Part shown: positions 1 through 14,459 of the stretch, piece by piece
Numbering within the stretch: the stretch's first letter is position 1
Layout of the letters: each line of letters opens with the position of its first letter
From: Artemisia argyi
Lineage: Eukaryota; Streptophyta; Magnoliopsida; Asterales; Asteraceae
DNA: 64,000 nt
Reading direction: 5' to 3'
NCBI GenBank assembly: GCA_030686995.1
Contig: CM060685.1
Coordinates: forward strand, 26,050,065-26,114,064
Notes under the pieces: model-generated
Database searches by the model: none
The model's input: only the letters and a program-made list of their open reading frames with translations
Told to the model about the DNA's origin: nothing
Made by a program: the position numbers and the translations under genes

Positions 1-20
1 ACCCAACTAATCCAACAACC

Positions 21-156
21 CGATTTACACGTTTAGTCCATTTTCGTCGGTTTCCATCCCTTTTTAGCCATTTTTGTTTGTTTTTACACGTTTTTGTGTT
101 TGATCACCCAAATAAAAATATAACCGATTTAATGAAACCGAACTAATCCAACTACA
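21..156 (+). repeat. Exemplar A-type satellite monomer (136 bp)
   Basis: One complete A-type monomer, here the A1 variant. It runs from CGATTTACACG to just before the next CGATTTACACG. In order it holds the head (CGATTTACACGTTTAGTCC), a T-rich stretch whose T-tracts fall about every 10 bp, the A-type diagnostic ACACGTTTTTGTGTTT with ATCACCC (ACAC and GTGT flank the T-run as a small dyad), the A-rich box AATAAAAATATAACCGATTT, and the linker TGAAACCGAACTAATCC leading into ACACGA of the next B monomer. An A-type consensus read by eye has 28 C and 17 G in 136 bp, about 33% GC, with nine CpG dinucleotides. There is no coding capacity. Confidence 0.93.
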
Positions 157-293
157 CGATTTACACGTTTAGTCTGTTTTCATCCGTTTCCATCCGTTTT
201 TACCCATTTTTGTTTGTTTTTACACGTTTTTTATGTGTTATGACCTGAATAAAAATATAATCGATTTAATTAAACCCAAATAATCCAACAACC
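157..293 (+). repeat. Exemplar B-type satellite monomer (137 bp)
   Basis: One complete B-type monomer, here the B1 variant. It shares head and A-rich box with type A but differs in three places. Three 10-bp subrepeats of the form CCGTTTYCAT replace the CATCGG version. The middle reads TTTTTTATGTGTTATGACC instead of TTTTTGTGTTTAATCACC. The linker is TTTAATTAAACCCAA instead of TTTAATGAAACCGAA. The B1 and B4 linkers contain the palindrome TTAATTAA (here 266-273), a PacI site absent from the B2 and B3 versions. A and B alternate through almost the whole window, so the basic amplified unit is a 272-bp dimer. Confidence 0.93.
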
Positions 294-3200
294 CGATTTA
301 CACGTATAGTCCGTTTTCATCGGTTTTTATCCGTTTTTAGACATTTTTGTTTGTTTTTACACGTTTTTGTGTTTAATTACCCGAATAAAAATATAACCGA
401 TTTAATGAAAACGAACTAATCCAACAACACGATTTACACGTTTAGTCCGTTTTCATCCGTTTCCACCCGTTTTTACCCATTTTTGTTTGTTTTTACATGT
501 TTTTTATGTGTTATAACCCGAATAAAAATATAACCGATTTAACTGGACTTAACTAATCCAATAACCTGATTTACACGTTTTGTCCATTTTCATAGGTTTC
601 CATCCGTTTTTAGCCATTTTTGTTTGTTTTTACAAGTTTTTGTGTTTAATCATCCGAATAAAAATATAACCGATTTATTGAAACCGAACTAATCCAACAA
701 CACGATTTACACGTTTAGTCCGTTTTCATCCGTTTTCCATCCGTTTTTACCCATTTTGTTTGTTTTCACACGTTTTTTATGTGTTATGAGCCGAATAAAA
801 ATATAACCGATATAACTAAACCCAACTAATCCAACAACCCGATTTACATGTTTAGTCTGTTTTCATCGATTTCCATTCGTTTTTAGCCATTTTTGTTTAT
901 TTTTACATGTTTTTGTGTTTAATCACCCGAATAAAAATATAACTGATTTAATGAAACTGAACTAATCCAAAAACACGATTTACACGTTTAGTCCGTTTTC
1001 ATCCGTTTCTATCCGTTTTTACCTATTTTTGTTTGTTTTTACAAGTTTTTTATGTGTTACGACCCGAATAAAAATATAACCGATTTAATTAAACCCAACT
1101 AATCCAACAACCCGATTTACACGTTTAGTCCATTTTCGTCGGTTTCCATCCCTTTTTAGCCATTTTTGTTTGTTTTTACACGTTTTTGTTTTTAATCACC
1201 CAAATAAAAATATAACCGATTTAATGAAACCGAACTAATCCAACAACACGATTTACACGTTTAGTCCGTTTTCATCCGTTTCCATCCGTTTTTACCCATT
1301 TTTGTTTGTTTTTACACGTTTTTTATGTGTTATGACCTGAATAAAAATGTAATCGATTTAATTAAACCCAACTAATCCAACAACCCGATTTACACGTATA
1401 ATCCGCTTTCATCGGTTTTTATCCGTTTTTAGACATTTTTTTTTTTGTTTTTACACGTTTTTGTGTTTAATTACCCGAATAAAAATATAACCGATTTAAT
1501 GAAACCGAACTAATCCAACAACACGATTTACACGTTTAGTCCGTTTTCAACCGTTTCCACCCGTTTTTACCCATTTTTGTTTGTTTTTACATGTTTTTTT
1601 ATGTGTTATAACCCGATTAAAAATATAACCGATTTAACTAGACTTAACTAATCCAATAACCCGATTTACACGTTTTATCCATTTTCATAGGTTTCCATCC
1701 GTTTTTAGCCATTTTTGTTTGTTTTTACACATTTTTGTGTTTAATCATCCGATTAAAAATATTACCGATTTAATGAAACCGAACTAATCCACCAACACGA
1801 TTTACACGTTTAGTCCGTTTTCATCCGTTTTCCATCCGTTTTTACCCATTTTTGTTTGTTTTTTACACGTTTTTTATGTGTTATGACCCGAATAAAAATA
1901 TAACCGGTATAACTAAACCTAACAAATCCAACAACCCGATTTACATGTTTAGTCTGTTTTACTCGATTTCCATCCGTTTTTAGCCATTTTTGTTTATTTT
2001 TACATGTTTTTGTGTTTAATCACCCGAATAAAAATATAACTGATTTAATGAAACTGAACTAATCCAACAACACGATTTACACGTTTAGTCCGTTTTCATC
2101 CGTTTCTATCCGTTTTTTACCTATTTTTGTTTGTTTTTACATGTTTTTTATGTGTTACGACCCGAATAAAAATATAACCAATTTAATTAAACCCAACTAA
2201 TCCAACAACCCGATTTACACGTTTAGTCCGTTTTCGTCGGTTTCCATCCGTTTTTAGCCATTTTTGTTTGTTTTTACACGTTTTTGTGTTTAATCACCCA
2301 AATTAAAATATAACCGATTTAATGAAACCGAACTAATCCAACAACACGATTTACACGTTTAGTCCGTTTTATTCCGTTTTCATCCGTTATTACCCATTTT
2401 TTTTTGTTTTTACACGTTTTTTATGTGTTATGACCTGAATAAAAATATAACCGATTTAATTAAACCCAACTAATCCAACAACCCGATTTACACGTATAGT
2501 CCGCTTTCATCGGTTTTTATCCGTTTTTAGACATTTTTTTTTGTTTTTACACGTTTTTGTTTTTAATTACCCGAATAAAAATATAACCGATTTAATGAAA
2601 CCGAACTAATCCAACAACACGATTTACACGTTTAGTCCGTTTTCATCCGTTTCCACCCGTTTTTACCCATTTTTGTTTGTTTTTACATGTTTTTTATGTG
2701 TTATGACCCGAATAAAAATATAACCGATTTAATTAAACCCAACTAATCCAACAACCCGATTTACACGTATAGTCCGCTTTCATCGGTTTTTATCCGTTTT
2801 TAGACATTTTTTTTTGTTTTTACACGTTTTTGTGTTTAATTACCCGAATAAAAATATAACCGATTTAATGAAACCGAACTAATCCAACAACACGATTTAC
2901 ACGTTTAGTCCGTTTTCATCCGTTTCCACCCGTTTTTACCCATTTTTGTTTGTTTTTACATGTTTTTTATGTGTTATGACCCGAATGAAAATATAACCGA
3001 TTTAATTAAACCCAACTAATCCAATAACCCGATTTACACGTTTAGTCCGTTTTCATCGGTTTTCATCCGTTTTTAGCCATTTTTGTTTCTTTTTACATGT
3101 TTTTGTGTTTAATCACCCGAATAAAAATATAACCGATTTAGTGAAACCTAACTAATCGAACAACACGATTTACACGTTTAGTCCGTTTTCCATCCATTCT

Positions 3201-6200
3201 TACTCATTTTTGTTTGTTTTTACACGTTTTTTATGTGTTATGACCCGAATAAAAATATAAGCGATTTAATTAAACCCAACTAATCCAACAACCCGATTTA
3301 CACGTATAGTTCATTTTCATCGGTTTCCATCCGTTTTTAACCATTTTTTTTTGTTTTTACACGTTTTTGTGTTTAATCACCCGAATAAAAATATAATCGA
3401 TTTAATGAAACCGAACTAATCTAACAACACGATTTACATATTTAGTCCGTTTTCATCCGTTTTTACCCATTTTTGTTTGTTTTTACACATTTTTTTTGTG
3501 TTATGACCCGAATAAAAATATAACCGATTTAACTAGACTTAACTCATCCAATAATCCGATTTACACGTTTTGCCCATTTTCATACGTTTCCATACGTTTT
3601 TAGCCATTTTTGTTTGTTTTTACACGTTTTTGTGTTTAATCATCCAAATAATAATATAACCGATTTAATAAAACCGAACTAATACAACAACATGATTTAC
3701 ACGTTTAGTCCGTTTTCATCCGTTTTTACCCATTTTTGTTTGTTTTACACGTTTTTTATGTGTTATGACCCGAATAAAAATATAACCGATATAACTAAAC
3801 CCAATTAATCCAACAACCCGATTTACATGTTTAGTCTGTTTTCATCGATTTCCATCCGTTTTTAGTCATTTTTGTTTATTTTTACATGTTTTTGTGTTTA
3901 ATCACCCGAATAAAAATATAATTGATTTAATGAAACTGAACTAATCGAACAACACGATTTACACGTTTAGTCCGTTTTCATCCGTTTCTGTCCGTTTTTA
4001 CCCATTTTTGTTTGTTTTTACACGTTTTTTATGTATTACGACCCGAATAAAAATATAACCGATTTAATTAAACCCAACTAATCCAACAACCCGATTTACA
4101 CGTTTAGTCCATTTTCGGCGGTTTCCATCTTTTTTTAGCCATTTTTGTTTGTTTTTACACGTTTTTGTGTTTGATCACCCAAATAAAAATATAACCGATT
4201 TAATGAAACCGAACTAATCCAACTACACGATTTACACGTTTAGTCCGTTTCCATCCGTTTTTACCCATTTTTGTTTGTTTTTACACGTTTTTTATGTGTT
4301 ATGACCAGAATAAAAATATAATCGATTTAATTAAACCCAAATAATCCAACAACCCGATTTACACGTATAGTCCGTTTTCATCGGTTTTTATCCGTTTTTA
4401 GACATTTTTGTTTGTTTTTACACGTTTTTGTGTTTAATTACCCGAATAAAAATATAACCGATTTAATGAAACCGAACTAATCCAACAACACGATTTACAC
4501 GTTTAGTCCGTTTTAATCCGTTTTTACCCATTTTTGTTTGTTTTTACACATTTTTTTTGTGTTATGACCCGAATAAAAATATAACCGATTTAACTAGACT
4601 TAACTAATCCAATAATCCGATTTACACGTTTAGCCCATTTTCATAGGATTCCATACGTTTTTAGCCATTTTTGTTTGTTTTTACACGTTTTTGTGTTTAA
4701 TCATCCGAATAAAAATATAACCGATTTAATGAAACCGAACTAATCCAACAACACGATTTACACGTTTAGTCCGTTTTCATCCGTTTTCCATCCGTTTTTA
4801 CCCATTTTTGTTTGATTTTACACTTTTTTTATGTGTTATGACCCGAATAAAAATATAACCGATATAACTAAACCCAACTAATCCAACAACCCGATTTACA
4901 TGTTTAGTCTGTTTTTCATCGATTTCCATCCGTTTTTAGTCATTTTTGTTTATTTTTACATGTTTTTGTGTTTAATCACCCGAATAAAAATATAACTGAT
5001 TTAATGAAACTGAACTAATCGAACAACACGATTTACACGTTTAGTCCGTTTTCATCCGTTTCTATCCGTTTTTACCCATTTTTGTTTATTTTTACACGTT
5101 TTTTATGTGTTACGACCCGAATAAAAATATAACCGATTTAATTAAACCCAACTAATCCAACAACCCGATTTACACGTTTAGTCCATTTTCGTCGGTTTCC
5201 ATCCCTTTTTAGCCATTTTTGTTTGTTTTTACACGTTTTTGTGTTTGATCACCCAAATAAAAATATAACCGATTTAATGAAACCGAACTAATCCAACAAC
5301 ACGATTTACACGTTTAGTCCGTTTTCATCCGTTTCCATCCGTTTTTACCCATTTTTGTTTGTTTTTACACGTTTTTTATGTGTTATGACCTGAATAAAAA
5401 TATAATCGATTTAATTAAACCCAAATAATCCAACAACCCGATTTACACGTATAGTCCGTTTTCATCGGTTTTTATCCGTTTTTAGACATTTTTGTTTGTT
5501 TTTACACGTTTTTGTGTTTAATTACCCGAATAAAAATATAACCGATTTAATGAAACCGAACTAATCCAACAACACGATTTACACGTTTAGTCCGATTTCA
5601 TCTGTTTCCATCCGTTTTTACCCATTTTTGTTTGTTTTTACACGTTTTTTATGTGTTATGACCTGAATAAAAATATAATCGATTTAATTAAACCCAAATA
5701 ATCCAACAACCCGATTTACACGTATAGTCCGTTTTCATCGGTTTTTATCCGTTTTTAGACATTTTTGTTTGTTTTTACACGTTTTTGTGTTTAATTACCC
5801 GAATAAAAATATAACCGATTTAATGAAACCGAACTAATCCAACAACACGATTTACACGTTTAGTCCGTTTTCATCCGTTTCCACCCGTTTTTACCCATTT
5901 TTGTTTGTTTTTACATGTTTTTTTATGTGTTATAACCCGAATAAAAATATAACCGATTTAACTGGACTTAACTAATCCAATAACCCGATTTACACGTTTT
6001 GTCCATTTTCATAGGTTTCCATCCGTTTTTAGCCATTTTTGTTTGTTTTTACAAGTTTTTGTGTTTAATCATCCGAATAAAAATATAACCGATTTAATGA
6101 AACCGAACTAATCCACCAACACGATTTACACGTTTAGTCCGTTTTCATCCGTTTTCCATCCGTTTTTACCCATTTTTGTTTGTTTTTACACGTTTTTTAT

Positions 6201-8545
6201 GTGTTATGACCCGAATAAAAATATAACCGATATAACTAAACCCAACAAATCCAACAACCCGATTTACATGTTTAGTCTGTTTTACTCGATTTCCATCCGT
6301 TTTTAGCCATTTTTGTTTATTTTTACATGTTTTTGTGTTTAATCACCCGAATAAAAATATAACTGATTTAATGAAACTGAACTAATCCAACAACACGATT
6401 TACACGTTTAGTCCGTTTTCATCCGTTTCTATCCGTTTTTTACCTATTTTTGTTTGTTTTTACATGTTTTTTATGTGTTACGACACGAATAAAAATATAA
6501 CCAATTTAATTAAACCCAACTAATCCAACAACCCGATTTACACGTTTAGTCCGTTTTCATCGGTTTTTTATCCGTTTTTAGACATTTTTGTTTGTTTTTA
6601 CACGTTTTTGTGTTTAATTACCCGAATAAAAATATAACCGATTTAATGAAACCGAACTAATCCAACAACACGATTTACACGTTTAGTCCGTTTACATCCG
6701 TTTTCTTCCGTTATTACCCATTTTTGTTTGTTTTTACACGTTTTTTATGTGTTATGACCTGAATAAAAATATAACCGATTTAATTAAACCCAACTAATCC
6801 AACAACCCCGATTTACACGTATAGTCCCGCTTTCATCGGTTTTTATCCGTTTTTAGACATTTTTTTTTTTGTTTTTACACGTTTTTGTGTTTAATTACCT
6901 GAATAAAAATATAACCGATTTAATGAAACAAAACTAATCCAACAACACGATTTACATGTTTAGTCCGTTTTCATCCGTTTCCATCCGTTTTTTACCCATT
7001 TTTGTTTGTTTTTTCACGTTTTTTATGTGTTATGACCTGAATAAAAATATAATCGATTTAATTAAACCCAAATAATCCAACAACCCGATTTACACGTATA
7101 GTCCGTTTTCATCGGTTTTTATCCGTTTTTAGACATTTTTGTTTGTTTTTACACGTTTTTGTGTTTAATTACCCGAATAAAAATATAACCGATTTAATGA
7201 AACCGAACTAATCCAACAACACGATTTACACGTTTAGTCCGTTTTCATCCGTTTCCACCCGTTTTTACCCATTTTTGTTTGTTTTTACATGTTTTTTTAT
7301 GTGTTATAACCCGAATAAAAATATAACCGATTTAACTGGACTTAACTAATCCAATAACCCGATTTACACGTTTTGTCCATTTTCATAGGTTTCCATCCGT
7401 TTTTAGCCATTTTTGTTTGTTTTTACAAGTTTTTGTGTTTAATCATCCGAATAAAAATATAACCGATTTAATGAAACCGAACTAATCCACCAACACGATT
7501 TACACGTTTAGTCCGTTTTCATCCGTTTTCCATCCGTTTTTACCCATTTTTGTTTGTTTTTACACGTTTTTTATGTGTTATGACCCGAATAAAAATATAA
7601 CCGATATAACTAAACCCAGCAAATCCAACAACCCGATTTACATGTTTAGTCTGTTTTACTCGATTTCCATCCGTTTTTAGCCATTTTTGTTTATTTTTAC
7701 ATGTTTTTGTGTTTAATCACCCGAATAAAAATATAACTAATTTAATGAAACTGAACTAATCAAACAACACGATTTACACGTTTAGTCCGTTTTCATCCGT
7801 TTCTATCCGCTTTTTACCTATTTTTGTTTGTTTTTACATGTTTTTTATGTGTTACGACCCGAATAAAAATATAACCAATTTAATTAAACCCAACTAATCC
7901 AACAACCCGATTTACACGTTTAGTCCATTTTCGTCGGTTTCCATCCGTTTTTAGCCATTTTTGTTTGTTTTTACACGTTTTTGTGTTTAATCACCCAAAT
8001 AAAAATATAACCGATTTAATGAAACCGAACTAATCCAACAACACGATTTACACGTTTAGTCCGTTTTCATCCGTTTTCATCCGTTATTACCCATTTTTGT
8101 TTGTTTTACACGTTTTTTATGTGTTATGACCTGAATAAAAATATAACCGATTTAATTAAACCCAACTAATCCAACAACCCGATTTACACGTATAGTCCGC
8201 TTTCATTGGTTTTTATCCGTTTTTAGACATTTTTTTTTGTTTTTACACGTTTTTGTGTTTAATTACCCGAATAAAAATATAACCGATTTAATGAAACCGA
8301 ACTAATCCAACAACACGATTTACACATTTAGTCCATTTTCATCCGTTTCAATCCGTTTTTACCCATTTTTGTTTGTTTTTACACATTTTTTTTGTGTTAT
8401 GACCCGAATAAAAATATAACCGATTTAACTAGACTTAACTAATCCAATAATCCGATTTACACGTTTAGTCCATTTTCATAGGTTTCCATACGTTTTTAGC
8501 CATTTTTGTTTGTTTTTACACGTTTTTGTGTTTAATCATCCGAAT

Positions 8546-10596
8546 AAGAATATAACCGATTTAATGAAACCGAACTAATCCAACAAAACGATTTACACGT
8601 TTAGTCCGTTTTCATTCGTTTTCCATCCGTTTTTACCCATTTTTGTTTGTTTTTACACGTTTTTTATGTGTTATGACCCGAATAAAAATATAACCGATAT
8701 AACTAAACCCAACAAATCCAACAACCCGATTTACATGTTTAGTCTGTTTTACTCGATTTCCATCCGTTTTTAGCCATTTTTGTTTATTTTTACATGTTTT
8801 TGTGTTTAATCACCCGAATAAAAATATAACTGATTTAATGAAACTGAACTAATCCAACAACACGATTTACACGTTTAGTCCGTTTTCATCCGTTTCTATC
8901 CGTTTTTTACCTATTTTTGTTTGTTTTTACATGTTTTTTATGTGTTACGACACGAATAAAAATATAACCAATTTAATTAAACCCAACTAATCCAACAACC
9001 CGATTTACACGTTTAGTCCGTTTTCATCGGTTTTTATCCGTTTTTAGACATTTTTGTTTGTTTTTACACGTTTTTGTGTTTAATTACCCGAATAAAAATA
9101 TAACCGATTTAATGAAACCGAACTAATCCAACAACACGATTTACACGTTTAGTCCGTTTACATCCGTTTTCTTCCGTTATTACCCATTTTTGTTTGTTTT
9201 TACACGTTTTTTATGTGTTATGACCTGAATAAAAATATAACCGATTTAATTAAACCCAACTAATCCAACAACCCGATTTACACGTATAGTCCGCTTTCAT
9301 CGGTTTTTATCCGTTTTTAGACATTTTTTTTTGTTTTTACACGTTTTTGTGTTTAATTACCTGAATAAAAATATAACCGATTTAATGAAACAAAACTAAT
9401 CCAACAACACGATTTACATGTTTAGTCCGTTTTCATCCGTTTCCATCCGTTTTTACCCATTTTTGTTTGTTTTTTCACGTTTTTTATGTGTTATGACCTG
9501 AATAAAAATATAATCGATTTAATTAAACCCAAATAATCCAACAACCCGATTTACACGTATAGTCCGTTTTCATCGGTTTTTATCCGTTTTTAGACATTTT
9601 TGTTTGTTTTTACACGTTTTTGTGTTTAATTACCCGAATAAAAATATAACCGATTTAATGAAACCGAACTAATCCAACAACACGATTTACACGTTTAGTC
9701 CGTTTTCATCCGTTTCCACCCGTTTTTACCTATTTTTGTTTGTTTTTACATGTTTTTTTATGTGTTATAACCCGAATAAAAATATAACCGATTTAACTGG
9801 ACTTAACTAATCCAATAACCCGATTTACCACGTTTTGTCCATTTTCATAGGTTTCCATCCGCTTTTTACCTATTTTTGTTTGTTTTTACATGTTTTTTAT
9901 GTGTTACGACCCGAATAAAAATATAACCGATTTAATTAAACCCAACTAATCCAACAACCCGATTTACACGTATAGTCCGTTTTCATCGGTTTTTATCCGT
10001 TTTTAGACATTTTTGTTTGTTTTTACACGTTTTTGTGTTTAATTACCCGAATAAAAATATAACCGATTTAATGAAACCGAACTAATCCAACAACACGATT
10101 TACATGTTTAGTCCGTTTTCATCCGTTTCCACCCGTTTTTACCCATTTTTGTTTGTTTTTACATGTTTTTTATGTGTTATGACCCGAATAAAAATATAAC
10201 CGATTTAATTAAACCCAACTAATCCAACAACCCAATTTACACGTATAGTCCGCTTTCATCGGTTTTTATCCGTTTTTAGACATTTTTTTTGTTTTTACAC
10301 GTTTTTGTGTTTAATTACCCGAATAAAAATATAACCGATTTAATGAAACCGAACTAATCCAACAACACGATTTACACGTTTAGTCCGTTTTCATCCGTTT
10401 CCACCTGTTTTTACCCTTTTTTGTTTGTTTTTACATGTTTTTTATGTTTTATGACCCGAATGAAAATATAACCGATTTAATTAAACCCAACTAATCCAAT
10501 AACCCGATTTACACGTTTAGTCCGTTTTCATCGGTTTTCATCCGTTTTTAGCCATTTTTGTTTGTTTTACACGTTTTTGTGTTTAATCATCCGAAT
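8546..10596 (+). repeat. 15-monomer HOR derivative, copy 1 (about 2.05 kb)
   Basis: A block of about 15 monomers bounded by a rare A3 variant with AATAAGAATATAACC. The same rare changes recur about 2,051-2,062 bp further on: GACACGAATAAA (8948 and 10999), AACCCAATTTACACG (about 10231 and 12291), TTTTACCCTTTTTTG (about 10412 and 12474) and ATGTTTTATGACCCGAATG. It contains the hybrid A3/B4 monomer that replaces four monomers by one, so 16 monomers became about 15 and the enlarged unit was then duplicated. Boundaries are approximate because the unit is cyclic. Confidence 0.7.
9821..9959 (+). repeat. Hybrid A3/B4 monomer (recombination product)
   Basis: The head is A3 (CGTTTTGTCCATTTTCATAGG) and the tail is B4 (CTTTTTACCTATTTTTG, then GTTACGACCCG and a TTTAATTAAACCC linker). 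A2 follows directly. The switch lies near 9855-9870 inside the shared TCCATCCG...TTTTTA stretch. The simplest origin is unequal exchange between A3 and B4 that removed three monomers. Identical architecture recurs at 11880-12019 and 14460-14597, so the product was amplified after it formed. Confidence 0.8.
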
Positions 10597-12640
10597 AAGA
10601 ATATAACCGATTTAATGAAACCGAACTAATCCAACAAAACGATTTACACGTTTAGTCCGTTATCATTCGTTTTCCATCCGTTTTTACCCATTTTTGTTTG
10701 TTTTTACACGTTTTTTATGTGTTATGACCCGAATAAAAATATAACCGATATAACTAAACCCAACAAATCCAACAACCCGATTTACATGTTTAGTCTGTTT
10801 TACTCGATTTCCATCCGTTTTTAGCCATTTTTGTTTATTTTTACATGTTTTTGTGTTTAATCACCCGAATAAAAATATAACTGATTTAATGAAACTGAAC
10901 TAATCCAACAACACGATTTACACGTTTAGTCCGTTTTCATCCGTTTCTATCCGTTTTTTACCTATTTTTGTTTGTTTTTACATGTTTTTTATGTGTTACG
11001 ACACGAATAAAAATATAACCAATTTAATTAAACCCAACTAATCCAACAACCCGATTTACACGTTTAGTTTTAGTCCGTTTTCATCGGTTTTTATCCGTTT
11101 TTAGACATTTTTGTTTGTTTTTACACGTTTTTGTGTTTAATTACCCGAATAAAAATATAACCGATTTAATGAAACCGAACTAATCCAACAACACGATTTA
11201 CACGTTTAGTCCGTTTACATCCGTTTTCTTCCGTTATTACCCATTTTTGTTTGTTTTTACACGTTTTTTATGTGTTATGACCTGAATAAAAATATAACCG
11301 ATTTAATTAAACCCAACTAATCCAACAACCCGATTTACACGTATAGTCCGCTTTCATCGGTTTTTATCCGTTTTTAGACATTTTTTTTTGTTTTTACACG
11401 TTTTTGTGTTTAATTACCTGAATAAAAATATAACCGATTTAATGAAACAAAACTAATCCAACAACACGATTTACATGTTTAGTCCGTTTTCATCCGTTTC
11501 CATCCGTTTTTTACCCATTTTTGTTTGTTTTTTCACGTTTTTTATGTGTTATGACCTGAATAAAAATATAATCGATTTAATTAAACCCAAATAATCCAAC
11601 AACCCGATTTACACGTATAGTCCGTTTTCATCGGTTTTTATCCGTTTTTAGACATTTTTGTTTGTTTTTACACGTTTTTGTGTTTAATTACCCGAATAAA
11701 AAATATAACCGATTTAATGAAACCGAACTAATCCAACAACACGATTTACACGTTTAGTCCGTTTTCATCCGTTTCCACCCGTTTTTACCTATTTTTGTTT
11801 GTTTTTACATGTTTTTTTATGTGTTATAACCCGAATAAAAATATAACCGATTTAACTGGACTTAACTAATCCAATAACCCGATTTACACGTTTTGTCCAT
11901 TTTCATAGGTTTCCATCCGCTTTTTACCTATTTTTGTTTGTTTTTTACATGTTTTTTTATGTGTTACGACCCGAATAAAAATATAACCGATTTAATTAAA
12001 CCCAACTAATCCAACAACCCGATTTACACGTATAGTCCGTTTTCATCGGTTTTTATCCGTTTTTAGACATTTTTGTTTGTTTTTACACGTTTTTGTGTTT
12101 AATTACCCGAATAAAAATATAACCGATTTAATGAAACCGAACTAATCCAACAACACGATTTACATGTTTAGTCCGTTTTCATCCGTTTCCACCCGTTTTT
12201 TACCCATTTTTGTTTGTTTTTACATGTTTTTTATGTGTTATGACCCGAATAAAAAATATAACCGATTTAATTAAACCCAACTAATCCAACAACCCAATTT
12301 ACACGTATAGTCCGCTTTCATCGGTTTTTATCCGTTTTTAGACATTTTTTTTGTTTTTACACGTTTTTGTGTTTAATTACCCGAATAAAAATATAACCGA
12401 TTTAATGAAACCGAACTAATCCAACAACACGATTTACACGTTTAGTCCGTTTTCATCCGTTTCCACCTGTTTTTACCCTTTTTTGTTTGTTTTTACATGT
12501 TTTTTATGTTTTATGACCCGAATGAAAATATAACCGATTTAATTTAAACCCAACTAATCCAATAACCCGATTTACACGTTTAGTCCGTTTTCATCGGTTT
12601 TCATCCGTTTTTAGCCATTTTTGTTTCTTTTTACATGTTT
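10597..12640 (+). repeat. 15-monomer HOR derivative, copy 2
   Basis: Tandem neighbour of the previous unit, sharing its private variants in the same order up to about 12.55 kb. There it diverges into monomers with TTTGTTTCTTTTTACATG and GATTTAGTGAAACCT. It differs from copy 1 by a few small indels, such as an extra TTTAG at about 11067 and several T or A additions. The right boundary is approximate. Confidence 0.65.
11880..12019 (+). repeat. Hybrid A3/B4 monomer, second copy
   Basis: Same A3 head and B4 tail as the monomer at 9821, 140 bp long, again preceded by the B2 linker TTTAACTGGACTTAACT and followed by an A2 monomer with CGTATAGTCC. It carries a few extra T residues in homopolymers. 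Its spacing from the first copy is 2,059 bp, the 15-mer period. Confidence 0.78.
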
Positions 12641-14459
12641 TTGTGTTTAATCACCCGAATAAAAAATATAACCGATTTAGTGAAACCTAACTAATCGAAC
12701 AACACGATTTACACGTTTAGTCCGTTTTCCATCCATTCTTACCCATTTTTATTTGTTTTTACACGTTTTTTATGTGTTATGACCCGAATAAAAATATAAG
12801 CGATTTAATTAAATCCAACTAATCCAACAACCCGATTTACACGTATAGTTCATTTTCATCGGTTTCCATCCGTTTTTAACCATTTTTGTTTGTTTTTACA
12901 CGTTTTTGTGTTTAATCACCCGAATAAAAATATAATCGATTTAATGAAACCGAACTAATCCAACAACACGATTTACATATTTAGTCCGTTTTCATCCGTT
13001 TTTACCCATTTTTGTTTGTTTTTACACATTTTTTTTTGTGTTATGACCCGAATAAAAATATAACTAATTTAACTAGACTTAACTAATCCAATAATCCGAC
13101 TTACACGTTTAGCCCATTTTCATAGGTTTCCATACGTTTTTAGCCATTTTTGTTTGTTTTTACACGTTTTTATGTTTAATCATCCGAATAAAAATATAAC
13201 CGATTTAATGAAACCGAACTAATCCAACAACATGATTTACACATTTAGTCCGTTTTCCATCCGTTTTTACCCATTTTTGTTTGTTTTTACACGTTTTTTT
13301 TTGTGTTATGACCCGAATAAAAATATAACCGATATAACTAAACCCAACAAATCCAACAACCCCGATTTACATGTTTAGTCTGTTTTACTCGATTTCCATC
13401 CGTTTTTAGCCATTTTTGTTTATTTTTACATGTTTTTGTGTTTAATCACCCGAATAAAAATATAACTGATTTAATGAAACTGAACTAATCCAACAACACG
13501 ATTTACACGTTTAGTCCGTTTTCATCCGTTTCTATCCGTTTTTTACCTATTTTTGTTTGTTTTTACATGTTTTTTATGTGTTACGACCCGAATAAAAATA
13601 TAACCAATTTAATAAAACCCAACTAATCCAACAACCCGATTTACACGTTTAGTCCGTTTTCATCGGTTTTTATCCGTTTTTAGACATTTTTGTTTGTTTT
13701 TTACACGTTTTTGTGTTTAATTACCCGAATAAAAATATAACCGATTTAATGAAACCGAACTAATCCAACAACACGATTTACACGTTTAGTCCGTTTTCAT
13801 CCGTTTTCATCCGTTATTACCCATTTTTGTTTGTTTTTACACGTTTTTTATGTGTTATGACCTGAATAAAAATATAACCGATTTAATTAAACCCAACTAA
13901 TCCAACAACCCGATTTACACGTATAGTCCGCTTTCATCGGTTTTTATCCGTTTTTAGACATTTTTTTTTATTTTTACACGTTTTTGTGTTTAATTACCTG
14001 AATAAAAATATAACCGATTTAATGAAACCGAACTAATCCAACAACACGATTTACATGTTTAGTCCGTTTTCATCCGTTTCCATCCGTTTTTTACCCATTT
14101 TTGTTTGTTTTTACACGTTTTTTATGTGTTATGACCTGAATAAAAATATAATCGATTTAATTATACCCAAATAATCCAACAACCCGATTTACACGTATAG
14201 TCCGTTTTCATCGGTTTTTATCCGTTTTTAGACATTTTGTTTGTTTTTACACGTTTTTTGTGTTTAATTACCCGAATAAAAATATAACCGATTTAATGAA
14301 ACCGAACTAATCCAACAACACGATTTACACGTTTAGTCCGTTTTCATCCGTTTCCACCCGTTTTTTACCTATTTTTGTTTGTTTTTACATGTTTTTTTAT
14401 GTGTTATAACCCGAATAAAAATATAACCGATTTAACTGGACTTAACTAATCCAATAACC

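Larger units (their letters stand above)
21..1112 (+). repeat. 8-monomer HOR unit in block I (1092 bp)
   Basis: One full turn of the 8-mer. A1 has TCGTCGG and GATCACCC. B1 has GACCTGAAT and ends AACCCAAATAATCC. A2 has CGTATAGTCC, TTTTTAGACA and TTAATTACCC. B2 has TCCACCCG, TTATAACCCG and the linker TTTAACTGGACTTAACT. A3 has CGTTTTGTCCATTTTCATAGG and AATCATCCG. B3 has CGTTTTCCATCC and the linker GATATAACTAAACCC. A4 has CATGTTTAGTCTG, CATCGATTT, TTTGTTTATTT and AACTGATTTAATGAAACTG. B4 has TTTCTATCCG, TACCTATT and GTTACGACCCG. The next unit starts at 1113 with A1 again. These eight signatures serve as the key for the rest of the window. Confidence 0.85.
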
